Below are positions 37,866-46,895 of a stretch of DNA of 64,000 nucleotides, piece by piece. The position numbers and the translations under genes are program-made. The DNA is from Caryophanon tenue. GTDB lineage: Bacteria; Bacillota; Bacilli; Bacillales_A; Planococcaceae. The stretch's first letter is position 1. Each line of letters starts with the position of its first letter. Below the pieces are notes generated by a model. It ran no database searches. It was given only the letters and a program-made list of their open reading frames with translations, and was not told the origin of the DNA. The stretch lies in NCBI RefSeq assembly GCF_001700315.1, contig NZ_MASJ01000003.1, positions 310,001 to 374,000 of the forward strand. Reading direction: 5' to 3'.

Positions 37866-38330
37866 ATGAGTATTTTTCATAGTATGAATACGACGGCCTC
37901 AGCGTTAACTGCCCAACGACTGCGCATGGATGTAACGTCATCAAATATTGCGAATGTGGACACAACGCGAGGCACACAAAATGCAGATGGCACATGGGAC
38001 CCATATCGTCGTAAAACAGTGACGATGACTGCACAAGAAGGTAAGTTTTCAAATTTTTTAAATCAAGCAATGGGTATTCAAACTAAAGAAGGTGTCGGCA
38101 ATGGTGTGAAAGTCACTCAAATTGGTGAGGATACAGAGACACCATTTAAACTAGTATATGATCCTACACATCCAGATGCCAACGAGCAAGGGTATGTAGA
38201 AACACCCAATGTGGATTTACTTACAGAGATGGTGGACTTAATGTCAGCAACTCGTTCGTATGAAGCGAATATTACAGTATTTAATGCCAATAAGGCGATG
38301 TTAACAAAAGCATTAGAAATCGGGAAATAA
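37866..38330 (+). CDS. flgC: Flagellar basal-body rod protein FlgC
   Basis: FlgC is a rod subunit exported through the flagellar type III system. The 154-residue product has the N-terminal motif RMDVTSSNIANVDTTRG and the C-terminal coiled-coil motif LMSATRSYEANITVFNANK. AAAGGAGG ends flgB and serves as ribosome site. Confidence 0.97.
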   Translation: MSIFHSMNTTASALTAQRLRMDVTSSNIANVDTTRGTQNADGTWDPYRRKTVTMTAQEGKFSNFLNQAMGIQTKEGVGNGVKVTQIGEDTETPFKLVYDPTHPDANEQGYVETPNVDLLTEMVDLMSATRSYEANITVFNANKAMLTKALEIGK

Positions 38331-38346
38331 AAGGAGAGACAAATAA

Positions 38347-38643
38347 ATGGCGATTTCAGCCGTATCAAATAACGTAGCGACAATGAATGTACAAGAGCAA
38401 CGTCAAACACCATTCGCGTCACAACAAAACTTCGCTCAATCTTTAAAGGATGCGATTGCGACTGTGAATGAAGGTCAACTTGCTTCAGATAAAGCAACAA
38501 ACACATTAATTTCCGGTGGCGACATTGAACTGCATGATGTCATGATTGCATCGCAAAAAGCAAGCGTTTCATTAGATTTAACAATGCAAGTTCGTAATAA
38601 AGCTGTTGAAGCGTACCAAGAAATTATGCGCATGAGCGTTTAA
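38347..38643 (+). CDS. fliE: Flagellar hook-basal body protein FliE
   Basis: FliE links the MS ring to the rod. The 98-residue product ends with the conserved HDVMIASQKASVSLDLTMQV and RNKAVEAYQEIMRM. The start follows an AAAGGAGAG ribosome site; position between flgC and fliF is canonical. Confidence 0.95.
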   Translation: MAISAVSNNVATMNVQEQRQTPFASQQNFAQSLKDAIATVNEGQLASDKATNTLISGGDIELHDVMIASQKASVSLDLTMQVRNKAVEAYQEIMRMSV

Positions 38644-38691
38644 TTAGCATGTAGTTAAGTGGAGCATTTCACGAATACCGGAGGATTCATA

Positions 38692-40278
38692 ATGAATGAA
38701 CGATTGAATAAATTAAAAACTGACTCCACCGCTTTTTGGACGAGTCGCAGTAAAAAACAAAAAGGCACAATTATTGGCTCAGCAGTTGCAATCATTTTAG
38801 TAGCAGCCGCTTTGACATTCTTTTTAACAAGAACTACATATGTACCACTGTTTACCGATTTAACGTTAGAAGAAGCTGCGCAAGTGAAAACGTCGTTAGA
38901 TGCGTTAGTCGTTGATTATGAGTTAGCAGGTGGTGGCACGTCGATAAACGTACCAGAAGAGCAGCTGGAATCTTTAAAGCTACAGCTTGCTTCAGAAGGG
39001 GTACCGAGTGGTTCCGGTAACGGTTACTCTACGTTTTGGAATAACGCTGGATTCGGGATGACTGACAATGAATTTGATGTATTACAGTTATCGGCAATGC
39101 AAACAGAGCTTGCCACACTCATTCGTCAAATTGACGGTGTTAATGATGCAAATGTCATGTTGGCGTTACCTGAAACAGGCGTTTTCTTACAAGATACAAC
39201 ACAGGAGCCGACTGCTACTGTTATTTTACAAACAGCATTAGGTCATCAATTTTCAGAAGAACAAATTAAAACGCTTTATAATTTAGTCGCGATGAGTGTA
39301 CCGAATTTAAAGCCTGAAAATATTGTGATTACAAATCAATATTCAGAAGACTTCTCACTATCAGATACAACTTCATCAGCATCTATTGTCGCTGATCAAA
39401 TGGCGATTAAAGAGAAAATCGAAAAAGATTTACAGCGCCAAGTACAGAGCTTATTAGGTTCATTAATGGGTGCAGGCAAAGTGGTTGTTTCGGTTACAAC
39501 GGATATCGACTTTAGCCAAGAGAACCGTAAAGAAGATTTATTAGAGCCGGTAAATGAAGAAAATATGGAAGGTATTATTATTAGTGCCCAAAATATTAGT
39601 GAAACGTATACAGGAACTGGTGCAGCGGCTACTGGTGAGCCAGAAGCAGATACAACAACAGATAACTTTACAACCTATAATGAAGGTACATTTGGCGATG
39701 GGGAGTATGAGCGTGTAGAGGAGCAATTAAACTACGGTGTAAATGAAATCCATCGTGAAATTTCAGAAAGTCCGTACAAAATTCGTGACTTAGGTATTCA
39801 AGTTGTTGTAGAACCACCAACACCGGATGACCAAGCATCAATGCCAGATGGTTTAACAACAGATATTGAAGCGATGTTAGGCACGATTGTTCGAACAACG
39901 CTTGATAAATCAGCAGTTGGTCAATTAACAGAAGAACAAGTAGGCGACAAAATTGTCGTGTCGGTACAACAATTACAAGGTATGCCAACAGAGGAAGAGC
40001 AAACAACACCAGTTATTCCGTGGTGGGCATATGTCATTGCAGGTATTTTACTTGTAGCGATTATTTTACTTGTTGTTTACATTTTACGTGCGCGTAAGAA
40101 GAAGCAATTAGCAGAAGAACAGGCATTGCTTGAAGCACAAGAGGAACTTGTTGTGGAAGAGATTCCAACTGAGGATGATAACGAAGCAACAGTACGTCGT
40201 AAGCAGCTTGAAAAATTAGCGAAAGAAAAACCAGAAGAATTTGCGAAATTATTACGTACATGGATTTCTGAGGACTAA
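38692..40278 (+). CDS. fliF: Flagellar MS-ring protein FliF
   Basis: FliF forms the membrane MS ring that houses the export gate and carries FliG. The 528-residue product has transmembrane segments near residues 25-47 and 440-465 (IPWWAYVIAGILLVAIILLV), YscJ-like ring-building motifs between, and an acidic C-terminal FliG-binding tail ending WISED. The ATG at 38692 follows CCGGAGG; the upstream ATG at 38659 has no ribosome site. Confidence 0.97.
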   Translation: MNERLNKLKTDSTAFWTSRSKKQKGTIIGSAVAIILVAAALTFFLTRTTYVPLFTDLTLEEAAQVKTSLDALVVDYELAGGGTSINVPEEQLESLKLQLASEGVPSGSGNGYSTFWNNAGFGMTDNEFDVLQLSAMQTELATLIRQIDGVNDANVMLALPETGVFLQDTTQEPTATVILQTALGHQFSEEQIKTLYNLVAMSVPNLKPENIVITNQYSEDFSLSDTTSSASIVADQMAIKEKIEKDLQRQVQSLLGSLMGAGKVVVSVTTDIDFSQENRKEDLLEPVNEENMEGIIISAQNISETYTGTGAAATGEPEADTTTDNFTTYNEGTFGDGEYERVEEQLNYGVNEIHREISESPYKIRDLGIQVVVEPPTPDDQASMPDGLTTDIEAMLGTIVRTTLDKSAVGQLTEEQVGDKIVVSVQQLQGMPTEEEQTTPVIPWWAYVIAGILLVAIILLVVYILRARKKKQLAEEQALLEAQEELVVEEIPTEDDNEATVRRKQLEKLAKEKPEEFAKLLRTWISED

Positions 40279-40292
40279 GCAGGAGGAACAGC

Positions 40293-41309
40293 ATGTCTCG
40301 AAAAGATAATAAAGAACTCACAGGCAAACAAAAAGCTGCGCTTCTATTAATTTCATTAGGACCAGAAGTTTCTGCCTCAGTATATAAGCATCTGAATGAA
40401 GAGGAAATCGAACGTTTAACGCTTGAAATTTCAAGCGTTAAAAAGGTCGATTCACAAGTGAAAGAAGAAATTATTGAAGAATTTCATAATATTGCGTTAG
40501 CGCAAGATTATATTTCACAAGGTGGTATCGGTTATGCGAAGACTATTTTAGAAAAAGCGTTAGGGGAGCAACAAGCACAAGCCATTATTAATCGTTTAAC
40601 ATCGTCACTACAAGTGCGACCATTCGATTTTGCGCGTAAAGCAGATCCATCGCAAATTTTAAACTTTATTCAAAATGAACATCCGCAAACAATTGCGTTG
40701 ATTTTATCGTATTTAGACCCAACACAAGCAGGCGTTATTTTATCATCGCTGCCACAAGAAGTGCAGGCTGATATTGCAAAACGTATTGCGATGATGGAGT
40801 CAATTTCACCGGAAGTTATTAGTGAGATTGAATCGGTGTTAGAACGTAAATTATCATCGACAGTCACGCAAGATTACACAGAAACAGGCGGCGTAGATGC
40901 AGTTGTCGAAGTGTTAAATGGTGTAGACCGTCAAACAGAAAAAACAATTCTCGATGCGCTTGAAATTCAAGACCCAGAGCTTGCAGAAGAAATCAAAAAG
41001 CGTATGTTTGTATTCGAAGATATCGTTACACTCGACAATCGTTCGATTCAACGTGTGGTTCGCGACTGCGAGAACGAAGATTTACTATTATCAATGAAAG
41101 TATCAAGCGAAGAAGTAAAAGATATTATTTTCCGCAATATGTCACAGCGTATGGCTGAAACATTCCGAGATGAAATGGAAATTATGGGGCCGGTGCGTCT
41201 ACGTGATGTAGAAGATGCACAATCTCGCATTGTTGCTGTTATTCGTCGCTTAGAGGAGTCTGGTGAAATTATCATTGCCCGTGGCGGAGGAGATGACATC
41301 ATTGTCTAG
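40293..41309 (+). CDS. fliG: Flagellar motor switch protein FliG
   Basis: FliG is the rotor protein that interacts with MotA and transmits switching. The 338-residue product has GKQKAALLLISLGPE, NFIQNEHPQTIALILSYLDP, the EHPQ armadillo motif, and the charged C-terminal torque helix (RDEMEIMGPVRLRDVEDAQ). It overlaps the start of fliH. Confidence 0.97.
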   Translation: MSRKDNKELTGKQKAALLLISLGPEVSASVYKHLNEEEIERLTLEISSVKKVDSQVKEEIIEEFHNIALAQDYISQGGIGYAKTILEKALGEQQAQAIINRLTSSLQVRPFDFARKADPSQILNFIQNEHPQTIALILSYLDPTQAGVILSSLPQEVQADIAKRIAMMESISPEVISEIESVLERKLSSTVTQDYTETGGVDAVVEVLNGVDRQTEKTILDALEIQDPELAEEIKKRMFVFEDIVTLDNRSIQRVVRDCENEDLLLSMKVSSEEVKDIIFRNMSQRMAETFRDEMEIMGPVRLRDVEDAQSRIVAVIRRLEESGEIIIARGGGDDIIV

Positions 41310-42093
41310 AATTATTCGTTCAGTACACTATCAACAACAAGAGAATGAGCCAAAGGAAATTTCGATTCGTCCAATGTTTGAGCAACATACAGCAAACGAT
41401 TATGAAGAAATTATTCAACAGCCGAAAGTACCGACGTTAGAGGAAGTAATTGCTGAACGAGATACGTTACTTGCAGAAGGACAGCAGCAATTAGCAGAAT
41501 TGCAACAGCAGCAAGCTGAACAATTTGAAGCGCAGCAACAAGCTTTTTTACAAGAGCAACAAGCGTTTTATGACAGCTTGCCACAAGTGCAACAAGATGG
41601 CTATGACGCAGGTTTTCAGCAAGGATTTGAAGAGGGAACATTAAAAGCCCAAGCCGATTTAGCAGCCTCTTTACATCAGGCAAATGATATTGTCGTACAA
41701 GCACAACACAATGCGAAGGCGTATATTGATGCCCAAGAAGCATTAATTTTAGAGCTTGCATTAGTGTCTGCTGAACAAATTTTAGGAATTGTGCTCGATC
41801 GTCAAGATGAGGCGTTTGTTTCGGTCGTTGCACGTGCTTTAAAAGAAGCGCGTGAAATGAAAGAGATAAAAGTCTATGTCGCACCTGATTTTTATGAGGT
41901 AGTGTCGCAAAATCGGGACGAATTAGCCGAAATGTTTCCACCTGACGTACCATTTTTAATATTTGTGAATGAGGACCTACAGTCTACAGAAAGCTATATC
42001 GAAACAAATCATGGCAGAATAGTAGTGAGTATTGATACTCAGTTGCAACAATTAAGAAAAGCGTTAAGTGAATTATTGTACAGTAAGGAATGA
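41302..42093 (+). CDS. fliH: Flagellar assembly protein FliH
   Basis: FliH regulates the FliI ATPase and links it to the C ring. The 263-residue product has a Gln/Glu-rich coiled coil (about residues 50-110), GYDAGFQQGFEEG (GxxxG-type repeats typical of FliH) and a C-terminal FliI-binding domain. The TTG at 41302 is preferred because GGAGGAG is 9 bases upstream; the ATG at 41293 is almost in contact with that site. It overlaps fliG by 8 bases. Confidence 0.9.
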   Translation: MSRIIRSVHYQQQENEPKEISIRPMFEQHTANDYEEIIQQPKVPTLEEVIAERDTLLAEGQQQLAELQQQQAEQFEAQQQAFLQEQQAFYDSLPQVQQDGYDAGFQQGFEEGTLKAQADLAASLHQANDIVVQAQHNAKAYIDAQEALILELALVSAEQILGIVLDRQDEAFVSVVARALKEAREMKEIKVYVAPDFYEVVSQNRDELAEMFPPDVPFLIFVNEDLQSTESYIETNHGRIVVSIDTQLQQLRKALSELLYSKE

Positions 42094-42098
42094 TGACA

Positions 42099-43418
42099 AT
42101 GAAAGCAGCTGATTTGCTAAAACATATTCCCAATATGCCGACGCTTAAAAAGTATGGTCGTGTTTCTCGCGTTGTCGGTTTGATGATTGAATCACAAGGG
42201 CCAGAAAGCTCGATTGGTGATGTTTGTAAAATTCATGTGCAATCAGCGCGTCACGGTCATCAAGTGATTTTAGCAGAGGTTGTCGGGTTTAAAGATGAAA
42301 TTGTCGTTTTAATGCCATACACAGCGTTACAGGAGATTTCGACAGGCTGCTTAGTTGAAGGGACAGGTGCGCCGTTAGAAGTGAAGGTAGGGCCTGAACT
42401 TATTGGACAGGTGCTTGATTCAATGGGGAATCCATTTGATGGTCGTGCTTTACCAAAAGGGCTTGCGACTATTGCGACTGAAAATGACCCGCCAAACCCA
42501 CTATCACGCCCGCCCATCCATGAGCGCTTAGAAGTAGGCGTCAAAGCGATTGACGGTATGTTGACGGTTGGGAAGGGACAAAGGATTGGTATATTCGCGG
42601 GTTCAGGTGTCGGAAAGAGTACATTGCTTGGCATGATTGCCCGCAATACAAAGGCGGATTTAAACGTGATTGCACTTGTTGGTGAGCGTGGGCGTGAAGT
42701 ATTAGAATTCGTAGAACGTGACTTAGGCCCAGAAGGATTAAGTCGTTCAATTATTGTCTGTGCAACATCGGACCAACCAGCACTTATGCGTATTAAAGCG
42801 GCTTTTACGGCTACAGCAATCGCGGAGTACTTCCGCGAACGTGGTATGGATGTCATGTTGATGATGGATTCTGTGACACGTGTTGCGATGGCGCAGCGTG
42901 AAATTGGTCTTGCGACAGGTGAACCGCCTGCAACACGAGGTTACACACCCTCTGTATTCGCGATTTTACCACGTTTATTAGAGCGTACGGGCACGAATGA
43001 AAAAGGTTCGATTACGGCATTTTATACGGTACTTGTGGACGGGGATGATATGAATGAGCCAATTGCTGATACAGTTCGCGGTATTTTGGATGGACATATT
43101 GTACTCGATCGGAATTTAGCGAATAAAGGGCAATATCCTGCAATCAATGTTCTAAAAAGTGTGAGTCGTTTAATGAACCATATTGCAGAGCCAGCACATA
43201 AAGAAGCAGCAGAACGTCTACGAGAGCTTTATTATTTATATGCGAAATCCGAAGACCTGATTAATATTGGTGCTTATAAACGAGGGACGTCAAAAGATAT
43301 TGACGAAGCCATTCATTATGAGCCAATTATTACGAATTTCTTGAAACAAGGTTTTCGTGACCATGTATCATTGGAGCAATCAACGCAAGAAATGATACGC
43401 ATTAGTAATGGTGGGTGA
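42099..43418 (+). CDS. fliI: Flagellum-specific ATPase FliI
   Basis: FliI is the F1-like ATPase of flagellar protein export. The 439-residue product has Walker A from residue 168 (GSGVGKST), Walker B LMMDSVTRVAMAQREIGLA and the ATP synthase beta-like signature PSVFAILPRLLERTG. Of three clustered ATG codons (42090, 42093, 42099), the last lies 9 bases after AAGGA and gives the B. subtilis length. Confidence 0.97.
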   Translation: MKAADLLKHIPNMPTLKKYGRVSRVVGLMIESQGPESSIGDVCKIHVQSARHGHQVILAEVVGFKDEIVVLMPYTALQEISTGCLVEGTGAPLEVKVGPELIGQVLDSMGNPFDGRALPKGLATIATENDPPNPLSRPPIHERLEVGVKAIDGMLTVGKGQRIGIFAGSGVGKSTLLGMIARNTKADLNVIALVGERGREVLEFVERDLGPEGLSRSIIVCATSDQPALMRIKAAFTATAIAEYFRERGMDVMLMMDSVTRVAMAQREIGLATGEPPATRGYTPSVFAILPRLLERTGTNEKGSITAFYTVLVDGDDMNEPIADTVRGILDGHIVLDRNLANKGQYPAINVLKSVSRLMNHIAEPAHKEAAERLRELYYLYAKSEDLINIGAYKRGTSKDIDEAIHYEPIITNFLKQGFRDHVSLEQSTQEMIRISNGG

Positions 43419-43423
43419 CGAGT

Positions 43424-43873
43424 ATGAACAATTATACGTATCGCTTTGAGCAAATTTTAACAGTTCGTGAACAAGAGAAAAATGAGACGGAGCAGGCGTA
43501 TAAAGTGGCTGTACAAGCATTTGAAGAGGTGGCAACGAAGCTGTATGACTTATTACGTCGAAAAGAAGAGCTGCTTGCGTATCAAACAGAGCGCTTACAG
43601 TTCGGCTCAACAATTGACGAAATTCATCAAAATGCACGTTTTTTAACGAGCTTAGAAAAGACCATTGATGATGTGCAACAAAAAGTTATGCAAGCACGTG
43701 CCAAAATGTCTTGGTATGAAGAGCGTTTGCTCGAAAAAAATTTAGAAGTGCGCAAGTATGAAAAAATGAAAGAGCGTGATTTCGAACACTTTAAAGAAGA
43801 GCAGCTTCGTGTGGAAGCAATTATGCTCGATGAAATCTCCACACTTGCGTTTAATAAAAAAGAAATCAGGTGA
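43424..43873 (+). CDS. fliJ: Flagellar export chaperone FliJ
   Basis: FliJ is the coiled-coil stalk protein of the export ATPase, resembling F1 gamma. The 149-residue product is nearly all charged heptad-type helix (FEQILTVREQEKNETEQAY at the start). The ATG at 43424 is used; the GTG at 43415 is in the ribosome site. Position directly after fliI is diagnostic. Confidence 0.92.
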   Translation: MNNYTYRFEQILTVREQEKNETEQAYKVAVQAFEEVATKLYDLLRRKEELLAYQTERLQFGSTIDEIHQNARFLTSLEKTIDDVQQKVMQARAKMSWYEERLLEKNLEVRKYEKMKERDFEHFKEEQLRVEAIMLDEISTLAFNKKEIR

Positions 43874-43878
43874 TGTCA

Positions 43879-44475
43879 ATGGCGAAAAAAACACAATCTG
43901 TCACATCTGAAGTAACCGAAGTTGACCAATCACCAAGCTTTTTTCAAAAATTATTTTATTGGTTTTTAATTCCGCTCATGTTTTTAGTAGCTGTCGTTCT
44001 TGTCGTAGCACAAATTAGCGGTGTAAATGTTTTTGAAAAAGCACGTGAAACAGCTAATGTGTTACCGTTTGTATCTTCTGAACAACAGTCGACAAGCGAA
44101 TCACAGGCAGCAGGTGAAAAAGTGGTAGAGTTACAGGCTGAAATTATGGAAAAAGAAACACAAATTGCAGAATTACAAACGCAGCTTTCGGGTGTTTCTT
44201 CAGAAAACGAACAATTATTAATTGAGCAAGAGAAGTTATTGTATGAAATCGAGACGTTAAAACGTGAAAATAATGCGTCTGAGCTTGAATTCCAAGAAGT
44301 GTTAACAACTTACGAAAAAATGTCACCAAAGAAAATTGCAGCAGCAGTTGTACAACTAAATGATGCGGAAGCATTACGAATTTTAAGCAACTTAAAAACA
44401 GATACTGTCGCAAAAGTGTTTGAAAAGATGGAGCCAGAACGTGTGGCACATTATACTTCGTTGATGACAGAGTAA
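43879..44475 (+). CDS. ylxF: MotE-like flagellar protein (YlxF)
   Basis: The 198-residue product has one N-terminal transmembrane segment (about residues 27-47: FYWFLIPLMFLVAVVLVV), a coiled coil (about residues 75-140) and a C-terminal MgtE N-domain-like helical bundle (YEKMSPKKIAAAVVQL, then VAKVFEKMEPERV). This architecture is that of YlxF/MotE, found between fliJ and fliK in Bacillales; its exact role in B. subtilis is unclear. The ATG at 43879 follows CAGGTGA. Confidence 0.87.
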   Translation: MAKKTQSVTSEVTEVDQSPSFFQKLFYWFLIPLMFLVAVVLVVAQISGVNVFEKARETANVLPFVSSEQQSTSESQAAGEKVVELQAEIMEKETQIAELQTQLSGVSSENEQLLIEQEKLLYEIETLKRENNASELEFQEVLTTYEKMSPKKIAAAVVQLNDAEALRILSNLKTDTVAKVFEKMEPERVAHYTSLMTE

Positions 44476-44489
44476 GGGGACAAAAGAAT

Positions 44490-45752
44490 ATGGCCATTAC
44501 GTTTACAAATATGATTCAGCCAGCTGCGGCACCTGCACAACAGTCAGTTGCGAAAGTCAATTCGTCGACTTCGCAGTCATCGCAACAAAATAAGTTTGAT
44601 GATTATTTAACAGACGCCACAACGACAAAAGAGCCGGTACAAACACAAAGTGACCAGCCAGACGTTGTGAAAGAAGTAGAGGAAGTTATTGCTGCTGAGA
44701 CACTTGATGAAGTGGGCGAAGTACTTGATGTTGAATTAACGGACGATGCAGTTGTTGTAGAAATCGCACCGGAGCAGCTTGTACCAGTAGATGAACTGAT
44801 GAATTTAGAAGATTTAGCAACACTTCTAAATATCGATATTGAGGAGCTTGAAGCGGTATTAACGCAGCTATTAGAACAAGAAGTGCAATTAGACAGCGTT
44901 TGGGATTTAATAACACTTGTTGAACAACAAGCACCTGAAGTGATTGCACAGCTGGTGACAGCATTGCAAAGTGAGCATGCACAAGTGACGCCAAAAGATG
45001 CTGCACAAGTGATTAAACTGTTAAAAATAGCCGAGCTAGTTGGGCAAAAAACAGATTTATTACAGCCGCAAGTACAGCAGCTTCAAGCTGTGAAGCAAGC
45101 ATTAGAGCAAGTAGCAGTAGCGGTTAAACCAGTACCGGTAGAGACGCCAAAACCAGCACCATTACCATTCCAAACGTTCCAGCCAGTATTTGCAAAAGTG
45201 ACAGTGACGGAAGGGAAAACGGATGTGCCACAGGAAGTGAACGTAGCGCCACAGCAAACGACACAAAATGCGAAACCTCAAGTGATACAAGTAGCATTGC
45301 CACAAACAAATTCATCGGCACAATCAGAGGCATTAGCAAAAGAAATTCAAGCGATTATTCAGCGTCAGCAAATTTCTAACCAACAAGGTACGTTAAAGCT
45401 AGCGATTAAATTGTATCCAGAAAATTTAGGAACAATTCGTTTAGAACTGATGCATAAAGACGGCATGTTAACAGCTCGTTTAATGGCATCAACGGCGTCA
45501 GGTAAAGAACTGCTAGATGCACAAATTAATCAATTGAAGCAAGGTTTAACAGCACAAAATATTCAAATTGATCGTATTGAGATTACGCAATCACTACAAG
45601 ACCCATCACGTAACTTAAATAATTCAGATCAACATTTATTTAATAACTTCTTCCAACGTCAGCAGCAAGACGACGATGAATCAGAGGACACAGAAGAAGA
45701 GCAACCGTCATTTAGTGACTTCTTAGCGCAAATGGAGGAGATAGAAGCATGA
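44490..45752 (+). CDS. fliK: Flagellar hook-length control protein FliK
   Basis: FliK measures hook length and triggers the FlhB switch from rod/hook to filament export. The 420-residue product has a low-complexity Val/Glu/Gln-rich N-terminal part and a conserved C-terminal domain (LKLAIKLYPENLGTIRLEL, then LLDAQINQLKQGLTAQNI). The acidic tail ends EEIEA. It overlaps flgD by ATGA. Its C-domain can be compared with that of YlqG (24020-25822). Confidence 0.93.
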   Translation: MAITFTNMIQPAAAPAQQSVAKVNSSTSQSSQQNKFDDYLTDATTTKEPVQTQSDQPDVVKEVEEVIAAETLDEVGEVLDVELTDDAVVVEIAPEQLVPVDELMNLEDLATLLNIDIEELEAVLTQLLEQEVQLDSVWDLITLVEQQAPEVIAQLVTALQSEHAQVTPKDAAQVIKLLKIAELVGQKTDLLQPQVQQLQAVKQALEQVAVAVKPVPVETPKPAPLPFQTFQPVFAKVTVTEGKTDVPQEVNVAPQQTTQNAKPQVIQVALPQTNSSAQSEALAKEIQAIIQRQQISNQQGTLKLAIKLYPENLGTIRLELMHKDGMLTARLMASTASGKELLDAQINQLKQGLTAQNIQIDRIEITQSLQDPSRNLNNSDQHLFNNFFQRQQQDDDESEDTEEEQPSFSDFLAQMEEIEA

Positions 45753-46423
45753 CAAACAATTCAGCAGGGATTCCAACAGATATTTCTACCGATTTTTATT
45801 TAAAGAACGCGCCGAAAAAATCTGTTCAGACAGGTGATAGTAATTTAGGAAAAGACGCCTTTTTACAATTACTTGTGACACAACTACAGCACCAAGATCC
45901 AACAGCACCGATGGATAACTCAGAGTTTATTGCACAAATGGCGCAGTTTTCTTCATTAGAACAAATGCAAAATATGACGTCATCCATTGAGAAATTAATT
46001 GACATGCAGGGACAATCACAGCTAATTCAATATAGCAATTTCCTTGGACAAAGCGTCAATTGGACAGAGGTAACGGAAGAGCAAGATGAAAATGGTGACT
46101 TCATTACAAATACAGGCACAAACAGTGTAACAGGTGTGTCGTATGTTGATGGTTCGCCAGTCTTTTTACTGGATAACGGGAAAGAAATTACACCGGGAAA
46201 TATTGCCGGAATTTCTTCAACCGAAACAGCTACTACTAATCAGGGGAATGCACTGGTACAAGCAAGCGCATTAATCGGTAAAGTGGTTGAATATTTAGTA
46301 GATGACATCGTGACAACTGCTCAAGTGACATCTGTAAGTATGAAAGATGGCAATGTGATGTATACATTGGGAAATGAAGATAGCATTCAAGCAAGTCAGT
46401 TTACAGCCATTCGTCAATCATAA
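45749..46423 (+). CDS. flgD: Flagellar hook assembly (cap) protein FlgD
   Basis: FlgD caps the growing hook. The 224-residue product has the conserved N-terminal block (LGKDAFLQLLVTQLQHQDP, then MDNSEFIAQMAQFSSLEQM) and a C-terminal beta-rich region (ALIGKVVEYLVDD onwards). It is longer than the short B. subtilis FlgD. Coupled to fliK by a 4-base overlap. Confidence 0.95.
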   Translation: MTNNSAGIPTDISTDFYLKNAPKKSVQTGDSNLGKDAFLQLLVTQLQHQDPTAPMDNSEFIAQMAQFSSLEQMQNMTSSIEKLIDMQGQSQLIQYSNFLGQSVNWTEVTEEQDENGDFITNTGTNSVTGVSYVDGSPVFLLDNGKEITPGNIAGISSTETATTNQGNALVQASALIGKVVEYLVDDIVTTAQVTSVSMKDGNVMYTLGNEDSIQASQFTAIRQS

Positions 46424-46444
46424 CTTTTAAATGAGGTGACCTTG

Positions 46445-46819
46445 ATGCACAATATGAACATTTATCATGTGCCGTTACGTGTTAGTCATCCTCCAACATA
46501 CCAGCAGGCGACGTTAAACAGCAGCTCTTTTGAAGCGCATTTACAGAAAGCGACTGCACAACAACAACCGCTTAAAATTAGCAAGCATGCACAGCTCCGT
46601 ATGTCTGAACGTGATATCCATATTTCAAGCGAGCAATGGCATCGTATTGAAGAAAAGGTGAAGACCGCTCAACAAAAAGGTGTGCAACAGCCACTTGTAT
46701 TGATGGACCAAGCTGCGTTAATTATTAGTGCTAAAAAAAGCACGGTCATTACCGCAATGGATCGCATGGAAGCGAAAGAACAAATTTTTACGAATATTGA
46801 CGGTACAATTATACTGTAG
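46445..46819 (+). CDS. Flagellar operon protein (TIGR02530-type)
   Basis: This 124-residue protein has the conserved core ISKHAQLRMSERDIHIS followed by QWHRIEEKVKTAQQKG and ends with ALIISAKKSTVITAMDR and IFTNIDGTIIL, the pattern of the small conserved family found between flgD and flgE in many Firmicutes. Its role is unknown; position suggests hook assembly. GAGGTG lies 6 bases before the ATG at 46445. Confidence 0.85.
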   Translation: MHNMNIYHVPLRVSHPPTYQQATLNSSSFEAHLQKATAQQQPLKISKHAQLRMSERDIHISSEQWHRIEEKVKTAQQKGVQQPLVLMDQAALIISAKKSTVITAMDRMEAKEQIFTNIDGTIIL

Positions 46820-46895
46820 GGCAGGACCTTTATGGATGCCCTTAGCTGTGGACTGATCGAAGCAGCTAGTGAAAAATGAAAGGAGAACGACCATT